Assembly (NCBI GenBank): GCA_002255985.1
Contig: NKIR01000003.1
Coordinates: 1-64,000 of the forward strand
Length of the DNA: 64,000 nt
From: Sphingomonadaceae bacterium PASS1
GTDB lineage: Bacteria > Pseudomonadota > Alphaproteobacteria > Sphingomonadales > Sphingomonadaceae
Reading direction: 5' to 3'
Shown piece by piece: positions 26,157 through 35,002 of the stretch. Position 1 is the stretch's first letter. Each line of letters starts with the position of its first letter. The notes beneath the pieces are model-generated. The model was not told the origin of the DNA. It saw only the letters and a list, made by a program, of their open reading frames with translations, and did no database searches. A program made the position numbers and the translations under genes.

Positions 26157-27537
26157 ACTCAAAGATTTTGCCATCAAAATTACCGCCCAGCGTGTGGGTG
26201 GCTGCCGCCAGCTTGTCCGCAGGCTTGCCTTCAAGATGGCCGTCAATGATGCGGTTGTAATTGCTGATCATGCCTTCGATGTCTTTCGACAGGCGCATGA
26301 AATCGAAGCCCTTGGCATGCAAACCCTTCTGCTGGATCGGGATATTGGCATAATCCTGACGCGGGATGGGAGGGAATTCCTCGCTGTTATAAGGCAGGAC
26401 CGTCGGTTCCATGATCGGTTCTGGTTCATCGCCCGGAGCAAAATGGGTCAGCGACCAGATTTCGAATTGGCAGGTCTCAGGACCTGTCGGACGGATACGA
26501 TAGGCCGACGTGCTGGTCATAAATGGCAGTAGGAAGTAGTTAGGAAAAATGAACTCCACTGCGTTCACCGGATCGGATACCGCGACCGCGTTAAGATCGG
26601 GCACATTTTCTCCCCGCGCACGCAGTTTCTCGGTTATTTGGTGCTGGACGATGCCATACCACATCATAACGCCCTGCTGCGGATCTTCAGGTAGTTCGAC
26701 CTCAAGCAAGTGGCGCGCAATTTCCACTTCCTTTGTGTGTAGCATTCCCGACATGCCCTCGCTCAGCAATTCCATATGCTTGAATTGTGCATAGACATTT
26801 TCACGCACGCTCAGGTTGGGATTGATCGGCAAGCCGATGCCACCCGTATCCATGCCATACATCATATTGTAGATCATGGGTGCTGCCTGTTGCAGCTGTG
26901 GATGTGTTCGCATCACATGATAACCTTCCATAAAGGCTTCCATGGCGATCTTCCAGTTGGCGGGGATTTCGGTTGAAAACCACCATTCAGCGCGCTGCCC
27001 GCTTTGGCCCTTTTTCTCCAACCGACCCAATACCGGCCCGATGGTGTCGGCAAAGCTAGGCGCATCATCATCGAAGTTGATGAATACACAGCCCAGCGCT
27101 TCTTCTGCTCGGCAAGGGATCAAGGCCAGATCACCTGCGTCCAGTTGGCGCTCATCAAACATATGCCGGCCATAAACAAAGCTGTTCTTGCCTTCGCCGT
27201 CCCAGCGCCAGCCATGGAACGGGCAGATGAAACCTTGGGTTTTGCAATTGCCGTGGCCACTGACCAGTTGAACGCCGCGATGGCGGCACGCATTATGGAA
27301 AGCACGGATGCCGTCTTTGGTGCGGGTGACAATCACCGACTTGCCCAGATGGCTATATTCGATCCAGTCGCCGACTTCCGGAAGCTGCTCTACCCGGCAC
27401 GCCATTTGCCAGACATGTGGCCATAATTTGTCACATTCCAGCTTGTAAAACGCTTCATCATAATAACGCGGAGTCGGGATACGGTCCGGCTCGGTTACCT
27501 TGAAGGGAATCAATGATTTAGGGTCGGCCTCGGCCAT
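26146..27537 (-). CDS. Rieske non-heme iron oxygenase, alpha subunit (copy 2)
   Basis: 463 residues. Rieske ligands C84-x-H86 and C105-x2-H108; mononuclear iron ligands H207 and H212 in AFMEGYHVMRTH; bridging position is Glu204, not Asp. The spacing between Rieske motifs is shorter than in copies 1 and 3, so it is the more distant of the three. It heads an operon with the EthD, SDR and amidohydrolase genes. No beta subunit or electron carrier is adjacent. AAGAGAGGC precedes the ATG. Confidence 0.9.
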   Translation of the reverse strand: MAEADPKSLIPFKVTEPDRIPTPRYYDEAFYKLECDKLWPHVWQMACRVEQLPEVGDWIEYSHLGKSVIVTRTKDGIRAFHNACRHRGVQLVSGHGNCKTQGFICPFHGWRWDGEGKNSFVYGRHMFDERQLDAGDLALIPCRAEEALGCVFINFDDDAPSFADTIGPVLGRLEKKGQSGQRAEWWFSTEIPANWKIAMEAFMEGYHVMRTHPQLQQAAPMIYNMMYGMDTGGIGLPINPNLSVRENVYAQFKHMELLSEGMSGMLHTKEVEIARHLLEVELPEDPQQGVMMWYGIVQHQITEKLRARGENVPDLNAVAVSDPVNAVEFIFPNYFLLPFMTSTSAYRIRPTGPETCQFEIWSLTHFAPGDEPEPIMEPTVLPYNSEEFPPIPRQDYANIPIQQKGLHAKGFDFMRLSKDIEGMISNYNRIIDGHLEGKPADKLAAATHTLGGNFDGKIFEYDF

Positions 27538-27644
27538 ATTATGCCTCTCTTAGAAAAACCTATATATTCAAAATTAGCCGCTCGACTGCTTCGTGCAACC
27601 ATGAAGACTATCGATCGCCCTAAAGCGCGGGAGCGATGCTAAAC

Positions 27645-28877
27645 TTAGATGATGCCCATCGCTTTAAGTGCAACGATGCGCTCCTCGTCATACCCAAGCT
27701 CGGTCAACACATCTGCGTTATGCTCGCCCAGCATTGGCGGCGGACGACGAATAGTGGCGGGTGTAGCCGACATTTGCGCAAGCGGGCTGGCGATAAGGTC
27801 GACAGAGCCCGTCTCGGCCCAAGGGTGCGGGGTATTTGCACGTAGGCCCCGATGCTGCACCTGCGGTTCCGTCCATACCTCTGCAAGCTCATTATACTTG
27901 GCCGCGGGTATTTGGGCGCCATCCAGCTTTACCAGCAACTCGGCAACCGTGAACTGACGGCTCCATGCGGAAATAATTTCAATCAACTCCGCTTGCCCTG
28001 TGCGCCCGCGCTTGAAATTGCTGTCGAACCGCGGATCGGTAAAAAGCTCTGGCTGTTCCATCAACACCGTCAACCGCCGGTAATGTTCATCCGTTCCAGC
28101 GGTCAGATAGACAATACCGTCGCTGGCCGCGATCAAGTCCGCCGGCCCGCCGCCATTGCCGCCATTGCCAAGGCGTGGCGGGGGTACGCCACTAATGAGA
28201 TAATCCTGCATGATATGGCTGACCATCGCCACCGACGTATCGAGCAGTGCGATGTCGATATACTGCCCCTCCCCGGTATTAGCGCGGTGGATCAGCGCCG
28301 CCATAATTGCCAGAGCTGTGTTGTGCCCCGTCAAAAAATCGACAAGGCTAGGTCCGGCCTTTAGCGGCCCTGCCCCTGGTTTTCCGTCGGCGATGCCGGT
28401 CACCGCCATCATGCCGCCCGTCGCCTGAAACAGGCCGTCATAGCCCGGAAGCGCTGCCATAGGACCGGTCTGGCCAAAGCCGGTTACCGAGCAATAAATT
28501 AGGCGGGGGTTGATTTCCTTGAGGCTATCATAATCGAGCCGGTATCGCTTTAGGTCGCCGACCTTGAAATTCTCAATCAGGACATCGGCGTTTTTCACCA
28601 AGGTCCGGATGATCTCCTGCCCTTCGGGCTTACTGTGGTTGACGGTGATTGAGCGCTTATTGCGGTTAGCGACGGTGAAAAAACTTGACTGTTTCGTCTC
28701 GATGCCGTCCCTGCCTTTGATCCACGCCGTGCCATAGCCTCGGCCGTCATCGCCGACCCCAGGGCGTTCGATCTTGATCACATCCGCACCGAGATCACCC
28801 AAAATCTGCGCGCCGACGGGTGCTGCAAAAACGCGGCTCATATCAATAACGCGAATGTCCTGTAACGCTGCTGTCAT
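27645..28877 (-). CDS. CaiB/BaiF-family CoA-transferase (copy 1)
   Basis: 410 residues of the class III CoA-transferases: LQDIRVIDMSRVFAAPVGAQILGDLGADVIKIE at the N-terminus, RNKRSITVNHSKPEGQ, DVLIENFKVGDL, FGQTGPMAALPGYD, and C-terminal ADVLTELGYDEERI. The catalytic Asp should lie in the segment GPSLVDFLTGHNTAL or just before it. It moves CoA between acids, activating a carboxylate of the pathway. It is the first gene leftward from the divergent promoter at 28.9-29.0 kb; the Rieske copy 2 gene follows after 107 bases. Confidence 0.9.
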   Translation of the reverse strand: MTAALQDIRVIDMSRVFAAPVGAQILGDLGADVIKIERPGVGDDGRGYGTAWIKGRDGIETKQSSFFTVANRNKRSITVNHSKPEGQEIIRTLVKNADVLIENFKVGDLKRYRLDYDSLKEINPRLIYCSVTGFGQTGPMAALPGYDGLFQATGGMMAVTGIADGKPGAGPLKAGPSLVDFLTGHNTALAIMAALIHRANTGEGQYIDIALLDTSVAMVSHIMQDYLISGVPPPRLGNGGNGGGPADLIAASDGIVYLTAGTDEHYRRLTVLMEQPELFTDPRFDSNFKRGRTGQAELIEIISAWSRQFTVAELLVKLDGAQIPAAKYNELAEVWTEPQVQHRGLRANTPHPWAETGSVDLIASPLAQMSATPATIRRPPPMLGEHNADVLTELGYDEERIVALKAMGII

Positions 28878-28944
28878 TGTCTATTTCCATAATGAAGGTT
28901 CGGATCGGCCTATCAAATCGCAGACGTAACCGTCAGGCCTAAAA

Positions 28945-28956
28945 TGCGCTATCGCA
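28945..28956. promoter_or_regulatory. Shared palindromic site A (GCGYTATCGCA type)
   Basis: TGCGCTATCGCA has inverted TGCG/CGCA ends and lies in the 155-base space between the divergent CoA-transferase and SDR genes. Near-identical sites occur at 41564-41574 (opposite orientation) and 47143-47156, both also in divergent promoters, which suggests one common regulator. Confidence 0.5.
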
Positions 28957-28973
28957 GCGGCGATGACCTAAGC

Positions 28974-29014
28974 TTGACAAGCGGCTCGCCCGATGCTGAA
29001 CACTAGTTCAAATT
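28974..29014 (+). promoter_or_regulatory. Promoter/operator with ATGCTGAACA motif (site 1)
   Basis: TTGACA (28974-28979) is followed after 13 bases by ATGCTGAACA-CT-AGTTCAAATT (28993-29014), a degenerate copy of the perfect 22-base palindrome found at 31212. The -35-like TTGACA and the motif have the same spacing at both places. It lies upstream of the SDR-SDR-TetR transcript, so the TetR protein encoded there is the likely ligand, with autoregulation. Confidence 0.65.
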
Positions 29015-29032
29015 TTTTAAAAGGATGCTTTG

Positions 29033-29785
29033 ATGACACGTTCGTTGCAAGGTCGGGTTGCGGTTGTAACCGGTGGAGGTTCAGGCATTGGCCGCGCGAT
29101 AGCCGTTCGGCTGGCCGAGGATACCGCGAAAGTCGCAATCTGGGATATTAACGCAGCCGGTGCCGAAGAAACCGCGCAGATGGTTCGCGATGCGGGCGGC
29201 ACGGCCATTGCGATAAATGCCGATTGTTCGGACAAAGCGGCGATCAAAGCCGCCGCGGACCAAACACGTGCGGAGCTTGGGCCGATTGCTATCCTTGTCA
29301 ACAATGCAGGAATTGCACCATTCAATCTGTTCCTCGAAACCGACGACGAGCTTTTTGACAAAGTCATCCGCATCAATCTTAAAGGCCCGTGGCTGATGAC
29401 GAAGGAATGTCTTCCCGACATGCTTGAGGCCGGTTGGGGCCGGGTGATAAACATCACGTCTTCGTCGGTGCAAACGGGATCGCCTGCGCAGGGTCATTAT
29501 GTATCGTCCAAGGGCGGTCTCCTCGGGATGAGCAAGGCACTGGCGCTGGAATTCGCGGCGTCGGGCGTAACGTTCAACATCATCCCGCCAGGCTTTATCG
29601 ATACACCGATGCTGCGCGCCGCGCCGGTTGATGCGGAGGCCTTTGCCCAGACGCTTCCAATGAAGCGCATCGGCCAACCCGAAGATATCGCCGCCGCCGC
29701 TGCCTATCTCGCGTCAGAAGAAGCGAGCTATATTACCGGCCAGACGATCAGCACCAATGGTGGCCGCTATATGGGTTCGCATTAA
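29033..29785 (+). CDS. Short-chain dehydrogenase/reductase
   Basis: 250 residues. TGGGSGIGRAIAV, D at the end of the second strand (IWDINAAG, pointing to NAD preference), LVNNAGIAPFN, catalytic YVSSKGG preceded by SSSVQTGS, and a FIDTPML segment. First gene of a transcript that runs through a second SDR to the TetR gene with gaps of 3 and 10 bases. ATG 29033 is placed seven bases after AAGGA; a TTG at 29030 is also in frame. Confidence 0.9.
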   Translation: MTRSLQGRVAVVTGGGSGIGRAIAVRLAEDTAKVAIWDINAAGAEETAQMVRDAGGTAIAINADCSDKAAIKAAADQTRAELGPIAILVNNAGIAPFNLFLETDDELFDKVIRINLKGPWLMTKECLPDMLEAGWGRVINITSSSVQTGSPAQGHYVSSKGGLLGMSKALALEFAASGVTFNIIPPGFIDTPMLRAAPVDAEAFAQTLPMKRIGQPEDIAAAAAYLASEEASYITGQTISTNGGRYMGSH

Positions 29786-29788
29786 GTC

Positions 29789-30580
29789 ATGCGCCTTGCG
29801 GGCAAGATCGCAATCATCACCGGCTCTGCCGGGGGCATGGGACAGGCGTCAGCCGTCATGTTCGCCAAAGAGGGCGCCCGAGTTGCCTGCATCGATCTGT
29901 CTGAACAGAACAATGCAGAAACGATGGCAAAGATAGCCGCGATTGGAGGCAACGCGATTTCAATTGGTGCCGATGTAACGCGAACCGCAGATGTCGAGCG
30001 GATCGTTACACGCACCGTTACTGAACTTGGCTTGCCCAATATCCTCTTCAACAACGCTGGGGCCGACACCGAAAACAAGCAATCAATCCTGAAGATCGAC
30101 GAGGCCGCATTTGACCGGGTTGTCGAGGTCAATCTCAAAGGTCCGTGGTTGATGATCAAACATGTCGCACCCAAAATGATCGAAGCAGGCGGCGGTTCTA
30201 TCATCAATACGGCATCAATCGGCGCTTTCATCGCGGCGAGTTCGGCTGGATACTGCGCGTCAAAGGCCGGGCTCGTTGGCTTGACCAAAGTTGCCGCAGT
30301 CGAACTGGCGCGGCACGGAATTCGCGTCAATACGCTTTGCCCAGGCGCGACCGAAACGCCAATGGCAAAGCATCAGCGCATGGAGATGGAAAAGGCGGGA
30401 ATGCCGACTTCCAACGCCATAATCGATCGGATGGGCGTATTGGGTCGCCTCGCCCAGCCTGACGAGATGGCAAAAATGGCGCTGTTTCTGGCCAGCGACG
30501 AATCGAGTTTTGCTACCGGTGCGGATTTCGTAAATGACGGTGGGTGGCTCGCGATGAGCGGCCTACCCACGCAAGGATAA
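29789..30580 (+). CDS. Short-chain dehydrogenase/reductase
   Basis: 263 residues. TGSAGGMGQASAV, CIDLSEQN, FNNAGADTEN, catalytic YCASKAGLVGL and FVNDGGWLAM at the C-terminus. The DL pair after the second strand suggests NAD(H). It begins three bases after the preceding SDR stops and is 10 bases ahead of the TetR gene. Two adjacent SDRs of the same type may oxidise successive hydroxyl groups or opposite stereoisomers. Confidence 0.9.
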   Translation: MRLAGKIAIITGSAGGMGQASAVMFAKEGARVACIDLSEQNNAETMAKIAAIGGNAISIGADVTRTADVERIVTRTVTELGLPNILFNNAGADTENKQSILKIDEAAFDRVVEVNLKGPWLMIKHVAPKMIEAGGGSIINTASIGAFIAASSAGYCASKAGLVGLTKVAAVELARHGIRVNTLCPGATETPMAKHQRMEMEKAGMPTSNAIIDRMGVLGRLAQPDEMAKMALFLASDESSFATGADFVNDGGWLAMSGLPTQG

Positions 30581-30590
30581 CCAACATCAG

Positions 30591-31196
30591 ATGACCGTAA
30601 CTGCGCCAGAGGTAACAAAACGACGGATAGGCGCGGAAAGCTCCGAAACACGCGCGCTGATAATTGCCGCTACCGAGATGGTAATCCGCGAAGAAGGCTA
30701 CTCGGCCGCTAGTACGCGCCGTGTTGCGCTGCGCGCCGGACTTAAGCCGTCACTTGTTCATTATTATTTCCCAACGACCGACGACTTACTGCTCGCAGTC
30801 TTTGAACGCGGCGCTGCGAAAAGTGACGAGATGATCGAAGCAGCAATTGCCAGCGGCGACCCCGTTCGCGCGTTGTGGCGTTTCTTTTCGGACGACAGCC
30901 GAACCGCGCTCTCGGTCGAATATCTGGCGCTCGCCATCCGCCGCCCGGCGATCCGTGCGAAGATTGCGACGCATAGCGACGCGATGCGCAAGCAGCAGGT
31001 GGAATTGTTTGAGCAGCTTTTGGGTGCGCGGCTTAACGGTCCCGACGGCTGCCCGCCAGCTGGGCTGAGCGTTATCTTGGCAGGCATTGGACGTGCGCTG
31101 TTTATGGAGAGCGCACTCGGCGTTTCAACAGGGCACAAAGAAGCGACGGCATGGGTTGACCATTGGCTCGACCGTCTGCTGCCGCCCACCGATTGA
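30591..31196 (+). CDS. TetR-family transcriptional regulator
   Basis: 201 residues. The N-terminal helix-turn-helix domain covers about 20-66 (ALIIAATEMVIREEGYSAAS, then VALRAGLKPSLVHYYFPTTD). The C-terminal part is an all-helical ligand domain. It is the only regulator seen in the catabolic region. It sits between two copies of the ATGCTGAACA operator, upstream of its own transcript and just after its stop before the TauD pair, so it probably represses both and is released by a pathway intermediate. Confidence 0.88.
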   Translation: MTVTAPEVTKRRIGAESSETRALIIAATEMVIREEGYSAASTRRVALRAGLKPSLVHYYFPTTDDLLLAVFERGAAKSDEMIEAAIASGDPVRALWRFFSDDSRTALSVEYLALAIRRPAIRAKIATHSDAMRKQQVELFEQLLGARLNGPDGCPPAGLSVILAGIGRALFMESALGVSTGHKEATAWVDHWLDRLLPPTD

Positions 31197-31233
31197 CAAG
31201 TATATATCAATATGCTGAACAGGTGTTCAGCAT
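31193..31233 (+). promoter_or_regulatory. Promoter/operator with perfect 22-base palindrome (site 2)
   Basis: TTGACA (31193-31198) overlaps the TetR stop codon. After 13 bases comes ATGCTGAACA-GG-TGTTCAGCAT (31212-31233), a perfect palindrome with ten-base arms, 24 bases ahead of the first TauD start. A palindrome of this size and position is a typical TetR-family operator, and the half-site is shared with site 1 at 28993. Confidence 0.8.
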
Positions 31234-31257
31234 AAGGCAAATTTCAGGAGATATCCC

Positions 31258-32115
31258 ATGTCGGTTGCAGAATTGACCGAGGCAAAATTGCACGCAGAAC
31301 CGATCAAGGAAAAAATCGGAACACGCGTTTTTAACACGAAGTCCGAATTGCTGTCGGGCAATTTAAGCGAGCAGTTGCTCGAACGGCTGGAAAACACTGG
31401 AATTTTGGTTTTTCCCGAACTGAATCTGACCGATGACGAACAGGTTGCCTTTACCGACGTTCTGGGCGGCAGCGTGAAAGAAATAGGCGGCGCGGCAACC
31501 AAACAGGGCGTATTCAAAGTCAGTCTGGATAAAAAGATCAACTATGATGTCGCCGAATATCTGATGGGCAGCATGTATTGGCACATTGACGGCACGATGA
31601 ACCCAGTTCCGATCCGTGCCTCTATGTTGACAGCCAAAGTGTTAACCCAAGAAGGTGGCGACACCGAATTTGCCAACACAGCAAGCTCCTATGCCGATCT
31701 GGACGAGGCGACCAAAGCGAAGATAGCCGACCTGCGCGTAGTGCACTCGCTTTGGCGCTCTCAGTTATTTCACACCCCCGAACCAACGATGGAACAGCTT
31801 GAACGCTGGCAAGGCCATGGCGAGGCCGAGCTGCCCTTGGTTTGCAAACACAAATCAGGCCGCCATTCCCTTGTTTTGGGCAATACCGCCCATTATGTAA
31901 TCGGTGTTGAGCCCAAGGAAAGCTATCGCATTCTGCATGGACTGCGTAATTTCGCAACAAGCGAGCCTTATATGTACACGCATAAATGGAATGTTGGCGA
32001 TACCATTATCTGGGACAACCGTACGTCGCTGCACCGCGCGACACCCTATGACCCGGATGCTGGGCGGATGATGCATCGCACTATCCTGCAAGGCACAGAA
32101 GCTTGGGAGAATTAG
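31258..32115 (+). CDS. TauD/TfdA-family Fe(II)/2-oxoglutarate dioxygenase (copy 1)
   Basis: 285 residues. The iron-binding triad is visible: H109-x-D111 in YWHIDGTMN and H259 in TSLHRATPYD; R270 in GRMMHR would bind 2-oxoglutarate. Such enzymes hydroxylate an unactivated carbon and often trigger cleavage of an ether, sulfonate or ester. CAGGAGATA precedes the ATG. It is followed without gap by a close paralogue and is preceded by a TetR operator, so it is inducible as a pair with copy 2. Confidence 0.9.
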   Translation: MSVAELTEAKLHAEPIKEKIGTRVFNTKSELLSGNLSEQLLERLENTGILVFPELNLTDDEQVAFTDVLGGSVKEIGGAATKQGVFKVSLDKKINYDVAEYLMGSMYWHIDGTMNPVPIRASMLTAKVLTQEGGDTEFANTASSYADLDEATKAKIADLRVVHSLWRSQLFHTPEPTMEQLERWQGHGEAELPLVCKHKSGRHSLVLGNTAHYVIGVEPKESYRILHGLRNFATSEPYMYTHKWNVGDTIIWDNRTSLHRATPYDPDAGRMMHRTILQGTEAWEN

Positions 32116-32117
32116 AC

Positions 32118-32966
32118 ATGGCAAGCGCCGCACTTTCACAATCAATATTGCAGCACGAAGCGATCCGCCCGGTCATTGCAAGCCGGATTCTCAACTCGAA
32201 AGAAGAGCTCCTTACGGGAGATCTTGGTCCCGCAATCCGCGATCTTTTGGAGGAACGCGGCGTACTGGTATTCAAGCAGATTAATTTCACCGATGCCGAA
32301 CAGATTGCCTTCACCAAAACGCTGGGTGAATTTGCGCCTGAGGGGATGGACGGCGAAAATGTCAGTAAGATTACCGTCAATCCAGAACTGAACAGCGAAG
32401 GTGCCGAATATCTGAAAGGCAGCCTGTATTGGCATATCGACGGCACCATGAATGACGTGCCCATTTTGGCATCGCTGCTATCGTGCCACACCCCTGCCGC
32501 GAAAGGCACCGGTAACACCGGCTTTTGCAACACCTACGCCGCATGGGATGCACTGCCAGATAATCGCAAAGACGCATTACGCGATCTGCGCGCCATCCAT
32601 GCCGTGTGGCCAACCATCTTTTACTACGAACCTGAACCGCCGATAGCCAAATTGCAGGGTATGTTCCGCGTAGGCGAAAATGAGCTGCCATTGGTTTGGA
32701 AACATCAGACTGGCCGTGAATCCTTGGTGCTCGGCTGCACCACCTTGCGGATTATCGATAAAACACCGTTTGAAAGTGCGGAGATCATCCATGGGCTTCG
32801 TGAATGGGCCACGCAGGAACAGTTTAGCTATAGCCATGAATGGGATGCAGGCGATCTGGTCATCTGGGACAATACCGGCACCATGCACCGCGCCGAATGG
32901 TATGATCCGACCAGCGACCGGATGATGCACCGCACCAAGCTGAGAGGCGAAGAGCCCTTCGCCTAA
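32118..32966 (+). CDS. TauD/TfdA-family Fe(II)/2-oxoglutarate dioxygenase (copy 2)
   Basis: 282 residues, clearly paralogous to the preceding gene: the same YWHIDGTMN iron motif, a distal His in GTMHRAEWYD and Arg in DRMMHRTKLRG. ATG 32118 is used because GGGAGA stands before it and the copy 1 stop is two bases upstream; a start at 32103 is in frame but inside copy 1. The two proteins probably act on different positions or isomers, or form a heteromer. Confidence 0.9.
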   Translation: MASAALSQSILQHEAIRPVIASRILNSKEELLTGDLGPAIRDLLEERGVLVFKQINFTDAEQIAFTKTLGEFAPEGMDGENVSKITVNPELNSEGAEYLKGSLYWHIDGTMNDVPILASLLSCHTPAAKGTGNTGFCNTYAAWDALPDNRKDALRDLRAIHAVWPTIFYYEPEPPIAKLQGMFRVGENELPLVWKHQTGRESLVLGCTTLRIIDKTPFESAEIIHGLREWATQEQFSYSHEWDAGDLVIWDNTGTMHRAEWYDPTSDRMMHRTKLRGEEPFA

Positions 32967-32968
32967 GC

Positions 32969-34330
32969 TTAGCCGGTTTTTACTGGCGCGCCCGTACCCA
33001 TGAACCGCGCGAGGTTCATGTGCAGGCTGGCGGTGGAACGCTCCATATAGGGATTGGGCTGGGTGCCTTTGAACCCAGCGCTTTTCATCCCCTGCTGCAC
33101 GGCCACCATATTGGCAAAATCCTGTTGCAGCACCGGCGGCCAATCGGCTGGATCTGTGTACTCCCAATCGGCTTCGGGGGCTTCGCCTTCGGGATAAAGT
33201 TCATAAACCGCGGCTTCAAAAATGCACTTGTCTGGATCATTGCCCCAAGGACGCGCCATGTAGCAAAGCATGTTGTTGACCGCATGGCCGATCTGGAAGT
33301 TCGGGAAAATCTGCCACGCCGTCCCGGCCGTTGCAGTATGCAGTGGGTCGACCGTCGGCCAGACAACACCGCGCTTTTCATCATCGGCGCGTGCAGTCGC
33401 AATCCAGTGCCTCGAAACCTCCGTTGCCGGCGTGTCGTCGGGCAGTTCGTCAACCAGTCGCTTCGCCGCATTGACTAAAGTCAACGTCGTGTTGGTGTTG
33501 GCATTTTCCCAAGTGAACACTTGCATTTCAGCGGTCGACTTGCGCGGATCGGCGCCAGTTCCGGTGCGCATTTTGCCGGCGTCTTCTTCAAGTCCCTTTG
33601 GCGCTTCATAACCAATATGGCTGTGCAAGCCTTGGTTTCGCGCCCAACCGCGAAACTGGCCGAATGCGTTAAATTCGGGATGGGTCGTGGCAACATGATA
33701 GGTTTCGTTGAACGCCTCCATGGCCACTTTCCAGTTACAATCGAAAATGATCCATTTGCGCCAACGCGGACGCATATTTTGCAGACCGTAAGGATCGAGC
33801 ATCTCGGGCACGACACCAAGCCATTTGGATAGCGATACGCTATCCGGGTCCATATTGATCCAGATCCATCCGCCCCATGTTTCGCATTTGACACCGGTAA
33901 GACGGATGCGATCTTCGGTAAGCGACCCCTGCCAATCGTCAATATGCGGGACATGTTTGCATGCGCCGTCCAATCCATATGTCCAGCCATGAAAACCGCA
34001 TGTGAAGTTTCTGGCGGACCCACGCGCATTGCGCTGGCCAGATGGTGTATCGATAAGCCTGCGGCCACGATGAACACAAACATTGTGGAAAGCGCGAACG
34101 GTGACGGCATCTTCACGCACCACGATAATCGAATCGTCATGGATATCGAACGTGATGAAGTCGCCCTCGCCCTTTATATCTTCCAGTCTGCCCGCTTGTA
34201 GCCAAGATTTGCGCCAAAGAAGGTCGCGTTCGCTCTTGGCATAATCGACGGACACATAAGCCTCGGTGCCTATGGTAACGGGCGCTTCCAATTGGTCGGC
34301 AGACGACACGACTTTTCCGGTATCATTCAT
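32969..34330 (-). CDS. Rieske non-heme iron oxygenase, alpha subunit (copy 3)
   Basis: 453 residues. Rieske ligands C85-x-H87 and C111-x2-H114; iron ligands H212 and H217 in AFNETYHVATTH; bridging position Glu209. Motif spacing and the VTIGTEAYVSVDYAK start match copy 1 closely, so the two are paralogues. It is convergent with the TauD pair (two bases between stops) and divergent from an NTF2-like gene that could encode its small subunit. ATG 34330 with GGAGAT before it; the longer frame to 34441 is rejected. Confidence 0.9.
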   Translation of the reverse strand: MNDTGKVVSSADQLEAPVTIGTEAYVSVDYAKSERDLLWRKSWLQAGRLEDIKGEGDFITFDIHDDSIIVVREDAVTVRAFHNVCVHRGRRLIDTPSGQRNARGSARNFTCGFHGWTYGLDGACKHVPHIDDWQGSLTEDRIRLTGVKCETWGGWIWINMDPDSVSLSKWLGVVPEMLDPYGLQNMRPRWRKWIIFDCNWKVAMEAFNETYHVATTHPEFNAFGQFRGWARNQGLHSHIGYEAPKGLEEDAGKMRTGTGADPRKSTAEMQVFTWENANTNTTLTLVNAAKRLVDELPDDTPATEVSRHWIATARADDEKRGVVWPTVDPLHTATAGTAWQIFPNFQIGHAVNNMLCYMARPWGNDPDKCIFEAAVYELYPEGEAPEADWEYTDPADWPPVLQQDFANMVAVQQGMKSAGFKGTQPNPYMERSTASLHMNLARFMGTGAPVKTG

Positions 34331-34472
34331 CGCTGTAATCTCCGTTGGCTCATTATGAATGCATAGTGCCAGTAAGCAGCGCTTGCGCTCAAGCGGATTG
34401 TGCAGACAGTGCATCGCCGTGGCGCTAATGCCCAATTGCAACTGTGCCGGATAGATTTACCCTGCCAATCTA

Positions 34473-34484
34473 GTGCTAAAGCAC
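34473..34484. promoter_or_regulatory. Short palindrome between Rieske copy 3 and NTF2-like gene
   Basis: GTGCT-AA-AGCAC is a perfect palindrome with five-base arms, next to a TTGACC on the minus strand and 15 bases before the NTF2-like start. It could be an operator of the divergent pair; the short arms make this weak. Confidence 0.25.
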
Positions 34485-34498
34485 AGGTCAAGGAGTAG

Positions 34499-35002
34499 AT
34501 GCAAATGACAGACTTTATCGCAGCCGATGTCGGCATCCGCCAACTGCATGCCCGATTTGCCGATGCCGTTTGGCGGCAGGACGCAGAAGAGTTTGCAAGC
34601 TGTTTTACCAGTGAAGGGCTCTGGAAAATTGCGGGCATGGAAATTGCCGGTCGCGAGAAAATTGGCGAGGCTTGCCGCAACATGCTGGGCCGTTGTTCGC
34701 ATATTCATATCATCACTGGATTGCCTATATTGGAAGTCGGCGAAGGTGTCGCGCGGGGTCGATTGAACATGACCGAGTTTGCGCGGATGCAAGATGGCAG
34801 TACGGCGATGACGATCGGATGGTATCATGATGATTATATTATAGAAAATGACCGCTGGTGCTTCAAAAAGCGGCATTGGAGCATGAAGTATCGTGGGGCA
34901 CCAGATATGACCGGTCATTTTGCCGATACGCCGAATTACGGCGCTTTTCCCGATGGCCCGGCGGCGGATGAGGCCACTTATGTCCGGCCGCCTAATGCAT
35001 AA
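34499..35002 (+). CDS. NTF2-like (SnoaL-type) protein
   Basis: 167 residues of the SnoaL/NTF2 superfamily: IRQLHARFADAVWRQDAEEF, a typical start with a helix pair, then FTSEGLWKIAGMEIAG and CSHIHIITGLPILEV strands, and WCFKKRHWSMKY near the end. Size matches small subunits of Rieske dioxygenases, which share this fold. It is divergent from Rieske copy 3 and its stop overlaps the next SDR start by eight bases. CAAGGAG precedes the ATG. Confidence 0.78.
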   Translation: MQMTDFIAADVGIRQLHARFADAVWRQDAEEFASCFTSEGLWKIAGMEIAGREKIGEACRNMLGRCSHIHIITGLPILEVGEGVARGRLNMTEFARMQDGSTAMTIGWYHDDYIIENDRWCFKKRHWSMKYRGAPDMTGHFADTPNYGAFPDGPAADEATYVRPPNA

